Positions 6,863 through 16,300 of a DNA stretch of 24,210 nt are shown here, in pieces. The stretch comes from an uncultured Coriobacteriales bacterium (GTDB lineage: Bacteria; Actinomycetota; Coriobacteriia; Coriobacteriales; UMGS124), in the NCBI GenBank assembly GCA_902464015.1, contig CABQHM010000048.1, positions 1 to 24,210 on the forward strand, given 5' to 3'. The position numbers and the translations under genes are program-made. Below the pieces are notes generated by a model, which did no database searches, was not told where the DNA came from, and saw nothing but the letters and a program-made list of their open reading frames with translations. Positions within the stretch are counted from its first letter, which is position 1. Each line of letters opens with the position of its first letter.

Positions 6863-9346
6863 TTACGCGTTCTTGATGACCTCGACCACCATGTCCACAG
6901 CGTCCTCGATGGCGTTGATGTCGAGCTTCTCGGGCGAATCGCCGGTCCAGTGGGCGTTGGCAGGCACACCGTCCTGCACGCCGCACAGCGTGACGGCACG
7001 GCAGCCCTGCTCAAGCGCGATGCTGGCATCGCTTGCACGCCACGGCATGCGCTCCAGGGCGACGGGGCGGTTGATGTCCTGGCTCGCCTGGCCAAAGATG
7101 TTGACGAGACGGCGGTCGGCCTTCACACGAGAGCTATCCGCCGCTTCCTCGACCACGAGAGATTGGCGACCCGCGCCCAGGCACTCGAGGTTGATGAAGT
7201 AGGCACCCCGCAGCTCGCTGCGGTAGCTCGCAATGAAGTCGCGGATACCGGCGTTGCCGGCCTCTCCGGCGCCCGTGAGCACAAACCACACCTCATGCGA
7301 GGTAAGGTCGCGGTCACCCAGGCGCATGGCTGCACGACGGGCGCGGGCCGCCTGTTCGCCCTCAACACTCATATGGCGCGTGCGGCGCGGAGCGGCGCCG
7401 CCCTGCCAGCGGGGATTGCTCCCCTGCGCGGAGCCATCGCTGTCGGAGAAGTTGTCCCACGAACCGATCTGCTCGCCGTTCTTCTTGGCGTCGAAGCCCT
7501 CGTCGAGACCAAGCCAGTCGTTGAACGACTGCTCCTGCATCTGCTGCTGCATATCGGCGGCACGGGTGGAGATGCGGCCCTTCTGGCGGTTCTTCTTCGC
7601 CTTGCGGCCGCGCTTGGTCATGTCGCCAAGGTCGGTGGAGAAGCCGGCGAGGTCCTGGCGGCGAGCCTGCTCGAGCATGGTGGGGGTCACGGACTGATGC
7701 GTGCCCGTCTCGAAGTCCATGCTCGAGAAGTCATCGGGGTTGTAGTTGCCCACGGTCTGGATGTTCGAGACGCCGAAGGGATCCACAGCCGCCACAGCCG
7801 GATCGGGGAGATCGGCAAGGAAGCGGGGAGAGGTCACGGAAGCAGAAGTGACGGGCTTGAACGAGGAGGTTCCCCACGTGGGGTCCTGGATGGCGGAGGC
7901 CGCAAACGAGTCGGGCTCGTCCATGATGAACTGCTGGGAAACGCTTGCCGAATGCATGGCAACGTCACGCGGGGCCTGCGCGGCGCCGCGGATCTCGGCA
8001 TCAGGCTCGTCGGTGGAGGTCACCGTCGCGGTGCCTGCGTTCACGGGCGAAAGCAGGGACGTCGCGGCAGGCTCGGGATTGAGGTCGCCCGAGAGGCGGT
8101 TCTCGCGCACGATCGAAGCGAACATGGCGTCGGCCTCTGCGTCCTTGGCGGCCTCGGGATCGACCGGGGCGGCCGCGACGTTCGTGGCCTGATCGCCAAG
8201 GTCGAGGCTTGCCTGCTGGGCAGGCTCGGCAACAGGGGCAGGGGAGATGAGCATGGTGCTGGCGGCAGCAGCCTGCTCGGCGCAGACGTCATGCTGGCTT
8301 GCACGATGAACGGCACCCTGCTCGACAGGCACGTACTCAATCTGGCACGTCTCAGGAAGGATGCCGAGGGCGCGTACGGCCGCAAGGCCATGACGCACGG
8401 GCTTGTTGGACTCGGGCTCGTCGACACGGGGCTCCATAGCGGCGCGGGGACGCATTGCCTCACGGTCGGAAGCGAGGTCCTGAGACTCGTCGGTCTCCTC
8501 GCGGCGAAGGGGAAGACGCTCGGGATACGAACGGGGCTTGGCATCGCTCACGCCAAGCTCGTCTGCGCCCTGCTCCTGCCTCACCTCGTCGTCGGGACCG
8601 AAGGGCATGCCGTCAGAAATGGGACGGATGCGCTCAAGCACGCCGAGCACGGCAGCCACGCCCGACTTGTTGTCGTTGGCACCGAGGGTGTACGACAGCA
8701 CGAAGAGATGCAGCAGGGTGCACACGCCCCACACCACCAGGACGGCACCGGCGATGACGCCAAGCGCGGCAAAGAACGACTTGAAGCCCATGGGAAGAGG
8801 CAGCACCTGTATGAACAGGGCGAGGACTTCGACGACGACGCACACGTCGATTGCGCGGGGCAGGTACGGCTTCACCCACGCGATGGCCGGCTTGCTCAGA
8901 AGGTCGGAACGGGGCGTGTCGTAGTGGGCGATAACCACCACGGGACGGGCCTTTTGACCGGTGGGGGAGGGGGCGGCGGCAGGATGACGCGCCACCACGT
9001 TCTGGCTCGAACCGGAAAGGCCCAGGCGGCTGTACGTCTTGATGCCGAAACGACGGTCAAGCAGATACAGCACGCCGATAATCGCCACGAGCACGAACAT
9101 GACGGTGGAGACCACGCCGCTGAGCAACACGCCCACAATCGAGAGCACGGCGGTCAGGCACATCAGCGCAGCGAGACCGAGGTTGCCGTGCCAGGTGTAG
9201 TTGAAGCTCTTCTGCATGGTCTCAAGGCCATGCTGATGGAAGACGCGCGCCACAATCGTGGCTGCGTCGCTCTCCTCACGCGTTCCTGCAGGGGCAATCT
9301 CATATTCCTTCGTGAGGTAGCGCATGGTTTCCTTGGCGTCGGCCAT
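6863..9346 (-). CDS. Membrane M28-type zinc peptidase with a large disordered insertion
   Basis: This 827-residue membrane protein has the metal-site pattern of family M28 aminopeptidases, split into pieces. Two helices (about 56-96) precede HYDT (His141, Asp143). Two or more further helices (165-219) come next, then GANDNKSG (Asp225). About 430 residues of low-complexity, charged sequence follow. The fold then resumes with VWFVLTGAGEAGNAG (Glu695), NLECLG (Glu721) and NAHWTGDSPEKLD (His799). M28 enzymes normally show two adjacent glutamates where this has Gly694-Glu695, so the zinc ligand is kept but the usual general base is missing. The start is ATG 9344-9346 with GGAGG nine bases upstream; an open frame continues to 9394. 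The substrate is unknown. It could be a working peptidase with altered chemistry or a non-catalytic scaffold. Confidence 0.78.
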   Translation of the reverse strand: MADAKETMRYLTKEYEIAPAGTREESDAATIVARVFHQHGLETMQKSFNYTWHGNLGLAALMCLTAVLSIVGVLLSGVVSTVMFVLVAIIGVLYLLDRRFGIKTYSRLGLSGSSQNVVARHPAAAPSPTGQKARPVVVIAHYDTPRSDLLSKPAIAWVKPYLPRAIDVCVVVEVLALFIQVLPLPMGFKSFFAALGVIAGAVLVVWGVCTLLHLFVLSYTLGANDNKSGVAAVLGVLERIRPISDGMPFGPDDEVRQEQGADELGVSDAKPRSYPERLPLRREETDESQDLASDREAMRPRAAMEPRVDEPESNKPVRHGLAAVRALGILPETCQIEYVPVEQGAVHRASQHDVCAEQAAAASTMLISPAPVAEPAQQASLDLGDQATNVAAAPVDPEAAKDAEADAMFASIVRENRLSGDLNPEPAATSLLSPVNAGTATVTSTDEPDAEIRGAAQAPRDVAMHSASVSQQFIMDEPDSFAASAIQDPTWGTSSFKPVTSASVTSPRFLADLPDPAVAAVDPFGVSNIQTVGNYNPDDFSSMDFETGTHQSVTPTMLEQARRQDLAGFSTDLGDMTKRGRKAKKNRQKGRISTRAADMQQQMQEQSFNDWLGLDEGFDAKKNGEQIGSWDNFSDSDGSAQGSNPRWQGGAAPRRTRHMSVEGEQAARARRAAMRLGDRDLTSHEVWFVLTGAGEAGNAGIRDFIASYRSELRGAYFINLECLGAGRQSLVVEEAADSSRVKADRRLVNIFGQASQDINRPVALERMPWRASDASIALEQGCRAVTLCGVQDGVPANAHWTGDSPEKLDINAIEDAVDMVVEVIKNA

Positions 9347-9453
9347 ACGGGGGTTCCTCCAAGCATGTCGTTCGTGGTGACGTTTCACTGGCATGTCCCG
9401 CCTAAACTCAAGAGGCGAGACGAAAAGACAAGGGGAGCAGACGGCTCCGGCTC

Positions 9454-11007
9454 TTAGGCGGCCTGCTCTTCGCCCTCGACGGGAGCGTCTCCCTCAGCGA
9501 GAGCCTCGCCCTCAGCGGGGGCCTCCTCGCCCTGCGGTTGCTCGGTCGCCTCGGGCTGGGCGGCAGACTCCTGGTCGGCAGCAGCGGGCTCGCTCGGTGT
9601 TGCCGGGGCCTCGGGCAGGGCGCCCGTCACCGCAGGCGTGGTTCCGGCGTATGCCGCAACCGCAGCATCGGCCGTGAGGAGCTTGTCGCGGGCATAGGCG
9701 TAGTTGGACTCGAAGGCGTCCAGCGAAGTGTCCTTGGGACCATAGGCGGCGAGGTAGTCGGTCGTGTTCCAGGGCATGGAAGTGCTGGCTGCCTCAAGGT
9801 TGGCGGTTGCGGCGTTGAACCAATCCATCTGGGCCTCGGCGCCTTCCTCGTCGCCGGCGATGGCAAGGGTGTTGTGCGTCAGGCGGGCGTTCGCTAGGTC
9901 GGCGTAGCAGTACAGGTACGTCTCCATCACCGTGTAATCAACGCCCGTGCCTGCCTCCTTGGCCTGGGCCACGATTTGCAAGGCCTGCTGCGTGTCGTTG
10001 TAGGCGCCCGTCTCGTTGTCAATGATCTCCTGGGTGTTGATGCCCTCGTCGCCGTTGAGGTAGGCGTCCCACAGCTGGCTGGCGTAGGAGTACTTGCTCA
10101 CGGCGCTGTCCATAAGGGCATACACCTGATCGAGAGCGTCGGCGGCGGCTGCCGTGGTGCTCGAGGCATTCTGGATCTGGCGGGCGGCCTCAAGCATGGA
10201 GCGGCGCGCGGAGATGCTCGAAAGCACGGCATTGGCGGCGTCGGACTGCTCGGAGGTCAGCTTCGAGGCAAGGGCATCGTTCGCCTGCGTCTCGGCACTC
10301 GACAGGCTGTTCTGCGTCGTGGTGGTCTGCTCAAGGGCAAGCGACAGGGAGTCGGAGGCCATGCCATCGGAGATGGTCTGGGCAACGGCGGCGTCGACGC
10401 CCGAGATGACAGAGTCGGTGGAGACAAGCGTCTCGATTGCCGAGTCGAGCTTCTCCTTGGCCTTGGCGGCTTCCTGGTTGGTGATGTAGAAATAGGCACC
10501 CGCGACAAGCGCCACAATCAAAATGATGACAATGGCAACGACGACGCCCCCCTTCTTGGAGCGGGGCTCGCTGAACGTCGTGTCGAAGTTCTTGCCGGGG
10601 TTCTTCTTGTCGACCTCCTGAATGGGGAAGAGGCCAGCATCGCTGCTCGCCTGAGTGCTGTTGGCCATCTTGGCAGCCACAAGCGGGTTGGCAGGGGCGC
10701 TCACCGGGTTGTCGGTGGGAGTGAGCTGGGGCTGCTGAAGATTGCCCTGCGAAGCGATGGCGAGGAACTCCTCGGTCTCACCGGCGCTGGTGGGTGCAGG
10801 ATAGACGGGCCTCATCGGCATGGAATTGCTGCCGTTGGGCTCGTATCCGGCAAAACCCGACACTGCCGCCATGCCCGTAAACGTGTCTTCGGCACTGGAC
10901 TGCACGGGTGAGGACGGTGCGGTATATTGACACTCGCCGGGACGCTTGGAGGCATTTCCGGAACGGCCCTGCGCTGAGAAGTGGCTACCTGTAGGGGCTG
11001 CGCACAT
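9454..11007 (-). CDS. Single-pass membrane protein of unknown function with an extracytoplasmic helical domain
   Basis: I do not recognise a family. The 517 residues read as a disordered cytoplasmic tail (1-150), a basic RSKKGG stop, one transmembrane helix (154-175), an Ala/Ser/Thr-rich helical extracytoplasmic region (about 176-450), and an acidic Pro/Glu/Ala tail ending EGEEQAA. The start is ATG 11005-11007 with AAGGAG six bases upstream; open frame upstream to 11049 lacks a site. The architecture (long tail, one helix, exported domain) matches the sortase in this window, and the tail carries the same short motifs SHFS (8-11) and TEEF (78-81). It lies 107 bases upstream of the M28-like gene on the same strand and is probably co-transcribed. 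A role at the cell envelope is an inference from topology alone. Confidence 0.75.
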   Translation of the reverse strand: MCAAPTGSHFSAQGRSGNASKRPGECQYTAPSSPVQSSAEDTFTGMAAVSGFAGYEPNGSNSMPMRPVYPAPTSAGETEEFLAIASQGNLQQPQLTPTDNPVSAPANPLVAAKMANSTQASSDAGLFPIQEVDKKNPGKNFDTTFSEPRSKKGGVVVAIVIILIVALVAGAYFYITNQEAAKAKEKLDSAIETLVSTDSVISGVDAAVAQTISDGMASDSLSLALEQTTTTQNSLSSAETQANDALASKLTSEQSDAANAVLSSISARRSMLEAARQIQNASSTTAAAADALDQVYALMDSAVSKYSYASQLWDAYLNGDEGINTQEIIDNETGAYNDTQQALQIVAQAKEAGTGVDYTVMETYLYCYADLANARLTHNTLAIAGDEEGAEAQMDWFNAATANLEAASTSMPWNTTDYLAAYGPKDTSLDAFESNYAYARDKLLTADAAVAAYAGTTPAVTGALPEAPATPSEPAAADQESAAQPEATEQPQGEEAPAEGEALAEGDAPVEGEEQAA

Positions 11008-11025
11008 ATGTAACTCCTTCGTTTC

Positions 11026-11075
11026 TCGTGAGCCTAAAAGGTGACTCACATACAGATTCTATAATCATCTCACGA
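11026..11075. promoter_or_regulatory. Divergent promoter region with operator-like repeats
   Basis: TCGTGAG (11026-11032) and CTCACGA (11069-11075) are perfect inverted copies, with a third related GTGACTCAC at 11041-11049. Between them lies a perfect plus-strand -10 hexamer TATAAT (11060-11065), about 97 bases before the first WYL gene. No good -35 is seen 16-18 bases upstream, as expected for an activator-dependent promoter. The repeats are placed where a regulator, possibly the WYL pair itself, could control both divergent genes. Confidence 0.5.
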
Positions 11076-11161
11076 AGCGCCCCTGTTTGGCCCGACTTCC
11101 CCAATTCGTCGCATACTTTGCTGATATCGCATGCCGCCGCACGTCGTCGAAAGGACACCCC

Positions 11162-12142
11162 ATGGAGCAGATCGAGACCATCGCGTCTCAAGTCAAGGCC
11201 GATGAGAGGCTCCTGCTGCTCTTTTGGGCGCTCAGCGAACCCATGAGCGTCGAGCAGATGGCCGAACGCGGCTTCCTCGGACAGCCCGGCTTGCAGGCGG
11301 ACTCCTATGAGCGCACGTTTCGCCGCATGCGTGAAGACCTCAAAGACAACGGCATCTACCTGCAAGAGGTTCCCGCTGCGACGGGCAGTGCCTGGCGAGT
11401 GGACAAAGAGGCCACCTACATGCAGGGCAACTCCGACCTCACCCAACCCGTGATGGAAATCTCCATGCTGCTCGAGGCCTACATCTCCTCGCAGCAGGCC
11501 TCCTCCCATCCCGGCGCCGAAGCCTACCTCGACAGGCTCCGCCGCGCCCATGACAAGCTGGTCCTGGGCAGCGGGAAGGCGCACACCCTGTTGGGGACCA
11601 AGGGCGACGCGCAGGCATCGGGTTGGGAGGACCTGCTGAGCGCCTATGCCGAGCGCAGGGGCGTGTGTTTCCTCTATCGCGACGCGCAAGGCCAGACCTG
11701 CGAGCGCGACGTCGACATCTACGGCGTGTTTCGCCATGACGAGCACACGTTCTTCGTGGCATGGGACCGCACAAAGAACGGCATGCGCGTCTTTCGCGAC
11801 GACCGCATCGAGGCGGCAAGCGTCAAACTGGGCAAGCGAACCTTCGAGGTACCCAGCGACTTCAGCGTCGAGGACTACCACGGCTTCGCATTTGAGTACG
11901 GCACGCAGGACTTTCAGATGACGTTGCACGCGCCCGACAGGGCCTGCGCCCAGGCGCTGACGCGAAATCACGGCACGTGGGCAGATGACGAGACCTGGAC
12001 GATCGAGGGGCGCGACATCGACGACGCGGCACGCTGGGCCGCGCATGCCCTCTTGCACGCCGCCATGCAGCCTTGCGAACCCCAGGAACTCACGGACAAG
12101 GTCAGAGGCGGTCTTGAAAGGGTGGTGGCCCAGCATGGCTAG
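11162..12142 (+). CDS. WYL-domain transcriptional regulator, PafB/PafC-like, first of a pair
   Basis: This 326-residue protein has an N-terminal helical DNA-binding region (ERTFRRMREDLKDNGIYL at about 46-63 looks like the helix-turn-helix part of a WYL regulator). A WYL ligand-sensing domain is recognisable by DIYGVFRHDEHTFFVAWDRTKNGMRVFRDDRI. The signature triplet is degenerate (TFF in place of WYL). The start is ATG at 11162, with AAAGGA six bases upstream. It overlaps the next gene by eight bases, the tandem arrangement typical of actinobacterial PafB-PafC, which act as a heterodimeric activator of DNA-damage genes in mycobacteria. A proteasome-type pafA is not present in the window, so the orthology is suggested rather than shown. 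Confidence 0.82.
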   Translation: MEQIETIASQVKADERLLLLFWALSEPMSVEQMAERGFLGQPGLQADSYERTFRRMREDLKDNGIYLQEVPAATGSAWRVDKEATYMQGNSDLTQPVMEISMLLEAYISSQQASSHPGAEAYLDRLRRAHDKLVLGSGKAHTLLGTKGDAQASGWEDLLSAYAERRGVCFLYRDAQGQTCERDVDIYGVFRHDEHTFFVAWDRTKNGMRVFRDDRIEAASVKLGKRTFEVPSDFSVEDYHGFAFEYGTQDFQMTLHAPDRACAQALTRNHGTWADDETWTIEGRDIDDAARWAAHALLHAAMQPCEPQELTDKVRGGLERVVAQHG

Positions 12143-13133
12143 GGGTCGCGAGTCTAAAAGCACGACGCTCGAAAAGATGATCCGCGTTCTCCAAACGGTG
12201 AACGCCTTGGCTCCCTATGACCCCCTTGAGCAGGGAGAACCTGTCAGTCTGGACCGTTTCTGCGAACTTTGCGGGCTTGATGGGAAGGATTGCAGGCGCA
12301 TCATCGACAAGATCAACTACGGCTGTGGCGACGCACTGCCTGCCGCATGGATCGAGGTCAACGATGACGGAAACGTCGTGCCACAACGCCTGGCCTTTGC
12401 CTTCGACGGCCTCATGCGCCTGAGCCGCTCCGAGGCCTTCTCCCTGCTTGTGGCCCTGCGTTCGAGCGGGATGGACAGCGACGGCCATCTCGCGCGCCTC
12501 GTGCGCGGGGCTCTCCCCCACTTTGACCTCGACCGATTCCACACCGTGGGCGGAGGCGAGTGTGGGCCCTCGGGCGCCCTCGAGACAATCGCCGACGCCG
12601 TTGCCGGCCACCTGGTCCTCACCATCGACTACTGCGACGCAAAAGGGAAGCGCTCCTGCCGACAGGTCGAGCCCCGCTCGGTGTGGTACGACACGTCGGT
12701 GAGCGCATGGTCGTTCAGCGCCTGGTGCCGCACACGCAACGGTATGAGAACGTTTCGCCTCGATCGCCTGCAGGCAGCACCCACCGCAACAGGAGAAACC
12801 TTCGAGACGCGTGGGGAAGAGGCCCGCGAGAGTCTCGACACAAGCCAGGCGCAGCTTGCCGTGCTTGCAATTCATGACCCCAAGGCAATCGATATGAAGG
12901 CCTGGCCCGGCCTGGAGGCGTGCACGCTGCCCAGCGCCGGCGAAGCAATGCGCCTCACCGAGCAGGAGCTCGCCTGCGGAGGGTACATTGCGCAGATTCC
13001 CTGGCTGGCAGGATCAGTATGGTTGGCCCAGGCAGTGGTCTCGAGCCTGGGGGCCGTGGAAGTCGTCTCTCCCGCCGAGCTGCGCGAGGAAGTGCGAGAG
13101 CTGGCTGAAGACCTTCTCAAGAAGCTTGGATAA
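12135..13133 (+). CDS. WYL-domain transcriptional regulator, PafB/PafC-like, second of a pair
   Basis: This 332-residue protein is the partner of the gene before it, with which it shares ATGGCTAG (the stop of one and start of the other). The N-terminal helical region has CELCGLDGKDCRRIIDKI, resembling a helix-turn-helix. The WYL domain spans about 155-235 (VLTIDYCDAKGKRSCRQVEP, then a degenerate core SVSAWSFSAWCRTRNGMRTFRLDRL). The C-terminal WCX-like extension ends REEVRELAEDLLKKLG. Translation is coupled by the overlap, consistent with a heterodimer. The gene converges on the DinG/exonuclease gene, so the neighbourhood is that of a DNA-damage response. What ligand or DNA the WYL domains sense is not deducible here. 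Confidence 0.82.
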   Translation: MARGRESKSTTLEKMIRVLQTVNALAPYDPLEQGEPVSLDRFCELCGLDGKDCRRIIDKINYGCGDALPAAWIEVNDDGNVVPQRLAFAFDGLMRLSRSEAFSLLVALRSSGMDSDGHLARLVRGALPHFDLDRFHTVGGGECGPSGALETIADAVAGHLVLTIDYCDAKGKRSCRQVEPRSVWYDTSVSAWSFSAWCRTRNGMRTFRLDRLQAAPTATGETFETRGEEARESLDTSQAQLAVLAIHDPKAIDMKAWPGLEACTLPSAGEAMRLTEQELACGGYIAQIPWLAGSVWLAQAVVSSLGAVEVVSPAELREEVRELAEDLLKKLG

Positions 13134-13173
13134 AAAAACAGGGCGGGCCGCTCGTTGAGCGACTCGCCCTGTT
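13132..13173 (-). terminator. Intrinsic terminator of the DinG/exonuclease gene
   Basis: AACAGGGCG (13137-13145) pairs perfectly with CGCCCTGTT (13165-13173), and an inner CGCTC-GTT-GAGCG stem extends it. On the minus strand the hairpin is followed by seven T (the A run at 13132-13138). The direction of the T tract therefore assigns it to the minus-strand helicase gene, although it begins at the stop codon of the plus-strand WYL gene. Confidence 0.85.
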
Positions 13174-13236
13174 CCCCCAAAACACACAAAGCGTCGACAT
13201 CCCCCTGATGAAAAACGCACAATTAACTATAATGCG

Positions 13237-13266
13237 GCCCCTCAGAAAGTGCAAGGGGCAGTTTTT
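13237..13266 (+). terminator. Intrinsic terminator, probably of the WYL regulator pair
   Basis: GCCCCT (13237-13242) and AGGGGC (13254-13259) form a six-base stem with an 11-base loop, followed by AGTTTTT on the plus strand. It lies about 105 bases after the second WYL gene and before the 3' end of the convergent helicase gene. A perfect TATAAT (13228-13233) sits just in front of it. Confidence 0.6.
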
Positions 13267-13313
13267 CACCAGCGAGCGGCCTTTGCTCAAAACAGGCTTG
13301 ACAGCACCGCCGC

Positions 13314-16300
13314 CTATTCGTGCGTGGCACGCCATGAGCGCAGGTAATCGCCCACTTCGCCAGCCGCGAGCGTCTCAACGTCCTTTTTGGGCAACGACGC
13401 CATGAAAACCCTGCCATACCACATTCCCGTAAGACGCGGGTCAGCGAGCACGAGCACGCCCTTGTCGGAGGCCGAGCGAATGAGCCTGCCGGCTGCCTGC
13501 TTGAACGTGAGCACGCTCTCGGGCAGGTCGTGGTTGCGCCATGCGTCCTTGCCCTCGCGCAGCTTGCGCTCAAGCGAGATGGGCTCGGTGGGAGGCGTGA
13601 ACGGCAGACGCGGGATCACGACGCAGCGCAGCGTGTCGCCCTGGGCGTCGAATCCCTCCCAGAACGACTTGAGCGCAAAGAGCGACGAGGTCTTCTCGGC
13701 GATAAAATGCTCCGAGATGCGGCGCACATTGCTCTTTCGCGACTGACAGGCCAGCTCAAGGCCATGCTGGGCCAGCTGGGGAGCCACGATCTCGTACATC
13801 CTGTCCATCTCGGCGCGGCTCGTGAAGAGCGTGAGGACGCTGCCGCCCATGGCAAGGTGGATGTCCACGAGCAGCTGGGGGAGCTCGGCGAGGAACGCTT
13901 CCTTCTGCTTGGTGGGGTCGGGCAGGTCGCGTGCCACCACGATGCCCATGTTGTGCTCGAAGTCGTAGCTCGACGCGAGCTTGAGGCTCGCGTATCCCCC
14001 GCGCACGCGGTCGAGGCCCACCTCGTGTGCGAAATGGTCGAACTTGTCGCCCACCGCCACCGTGGCGCTCGAGTACACCGCGCTCTTGATGGTGGGATAC
14101 CACGCCGAGGCGAGCTGGGCGCCCACGTCCATGGACTCCGCCACAAGCTCGTAGGCCTCAAAGCCCGAACGCTGGGTGAACGAGGCGGAATACACGTACC
14201 GCTCGTCAGACCCGTCAAGTATGAGCTTCAACGCCTTGTGGACGCGGTCGAGGTCGGCCGCGGCCTCCATGAGCTCGTTCAGGCGGTCCTGCAGGTCGGC
14301 GTCGGGGTTGCTCTCGTCCGACATCGCCTGCTGTATGCCGCCGGCAAACTCGAGGGCGTGACCCAGGGCGTCGGAAAACGCCTGGCCCGACTCGGCCACG
14401 GCCAGCCAGTGCTCGTTGGCGCGCATCTCGGCGTCGACCCAGACGTTTTGCGTGTCGTAGGCCTTCTTGGGGGAGACCTTCTTGCAGAACGTCTTGAGGT
14501 CATCGAAGAAGAGGCCCGCCGCGATGCTCGCACGGGCCATCTCGCTGGCCGTCTTGCTCACAAGTCCCATGAACAGCGTCGAGGCCGCGCGCGTGCGAAC
14601 AGCGCGGGCAAGCGTGCCCAGAGCACCGCTCGACGAGCCTCCCATGAGGTCGAACGACGCCTGGACCTCGCGCGAGTTCACGCGCTGAGCCCACTGCCTG
14701 CGCGCCTCGCCCTCAGCCGAATGCGCCTCGTCGACCACCCAGAACCTCGCAGGCGGCAGCACCTCGATATCGCTTCCCACCTGCCTGAACAGCAGCGAGT
14801 GGTTGGTCACGACGATGTCGCTTGCCTGGGCGCGCTTGCGTGCCAGGTGCAGGAAGCACTTGTTGGGGAAGAAGGGGCAGCGCCGCTTCTGGCACTCCGA
14901 CGAGGTGCTCGTGAGGTCGCTGCGCTGGATCTTGCCCCAGCGCACGCCCAACGAGGTCACGTCGCCCACGGCAGACTGCGTGGCAAACCCCAGGGTGGCC
15001 GCGATGGCGTCGAGCAGCTCGGCGCTGGGCTCGGGCATCCTGCGCGTGGGACCCTCCTGCTCCTGAAGCTGCTGCGCCTCGTCGAGGGAGCCGGCCGCCG
15101 GCATGCTTGCCATGCCGCGACGCATGAGCTGCGCGATCTTGCGCAGGCACGGGTAGTTGTCATATCCCTTGAGCGCCGTGTAGGTGAGATTCGTGCCCAA
15201 GGCCTCGTTCAACAGGGGGAGCTCCCTGTTGATAAGCTGGTCGGCAAGGGTGTTCGACTTTGTGGCGACGCCCACCGTGATGCCGTTTGCCTGAGCCAAG
15301 AGGGCCGAGGGCAGCAGGTAGGCGATGGACTTGCCCACACCGGTGCCCGCCTCGAGCGCGGCGGGACGGTTCTCGCGAAAGGCGCGGGCCACCTCGAGCG
15401 ACATCTGCACCTGCTCGGAGCGGGGCTCATAGCCGGCATACATCTTTCCCACCACGCCGTCGGTGGCGAAGGCACCGCGCACCTCGTCGTCGCCGGGATA
15501 CACAAGCCCGCGCATCTCGTCGACGTCGTCGGCGTCCTCGCGCAGGCTCACCTGCATGTGCGAGCAGCGCTGTACGCGCGCGTCCACAAGCGAGAACGGC
15601 TCGTCAGGCGCCATGGCGGCCATCTGGGCGAAGATGGGACGGTAGCCCCATTCGACATCCGGGTACATCTTCGCAAGGCGGTTCACAAGCCCGGCCGGCA
15701 TGTCGCTGGCAGCAACAAGAAGGATGCGCCACAAGCCGCAGGTGGCAATGACGTCGTCGATGGCACGGTGGGTTGAGGCATGCAGGCCAAAGGCGCGCGA
15801 CAGGTCGTGCAGCTTGTGCGACTTCAAGCAGGGGAGCACGATGCGCGACAGCTCCAGCGAGTCGATCCAAGGCCCGCCCACGCTTTGCCCGCCGAAGCCC
15901 TTCTCCATGAAGTGCTGGTCAAAAGCAGAGTTGTGTGCCACGATGGGAGCGCCTTTGGCAAACTCTGCCAGCTTGCCGCACACCTCCATCGCACAGGGGG
16001 CATCGGCCACCTGCTCGTTGGTGATGCCCGTGATCTGCACAACCTCGGGCGGAATGGGCTTTGCGGGATGCACGAACATGTCGAACGTCTCAACAATCTC
16101 GTTGCCGCGCAGACGGGCGGCTGCGACCTCGATGAGCTCGCAATCCTTGAAGTCCAGTCCCGTTGTCTCGGTATCGAGCACAACGACGTCCTCGTCAAGC
16201 AGACCAAACTGCGCTATGCTAGCTCTTTGTGCCAAGGTGGCATAACGCGCCGCGACATCCTCGTCGCAGCCCGGCATGATAATGGAGGCAAGCTCCGCAG

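Noticed and set aside
9380..9393. GTTTCAC near 9380 as another parS
   Set aside because: Only one half-site matches; the following bases (TGGCATG) do not complete the palindrome.
6668..9457. Very long plus-strand open frame (929 codons) opposite the M28-like gene
   Set aside because: The minus strand has recognisable M28 motifs, membrane helices and a ribosome site; the plus-strand product is His/Gly/Arg-rich without domains, as expected for a shadow.
13298..13303. Perfect TTGACA -35 hexamer on the plus strand
   Set aside because: No -10-like hexamer follows at 16-18 bases, and it points into the 3' end of the opposite-strand helicase gene.
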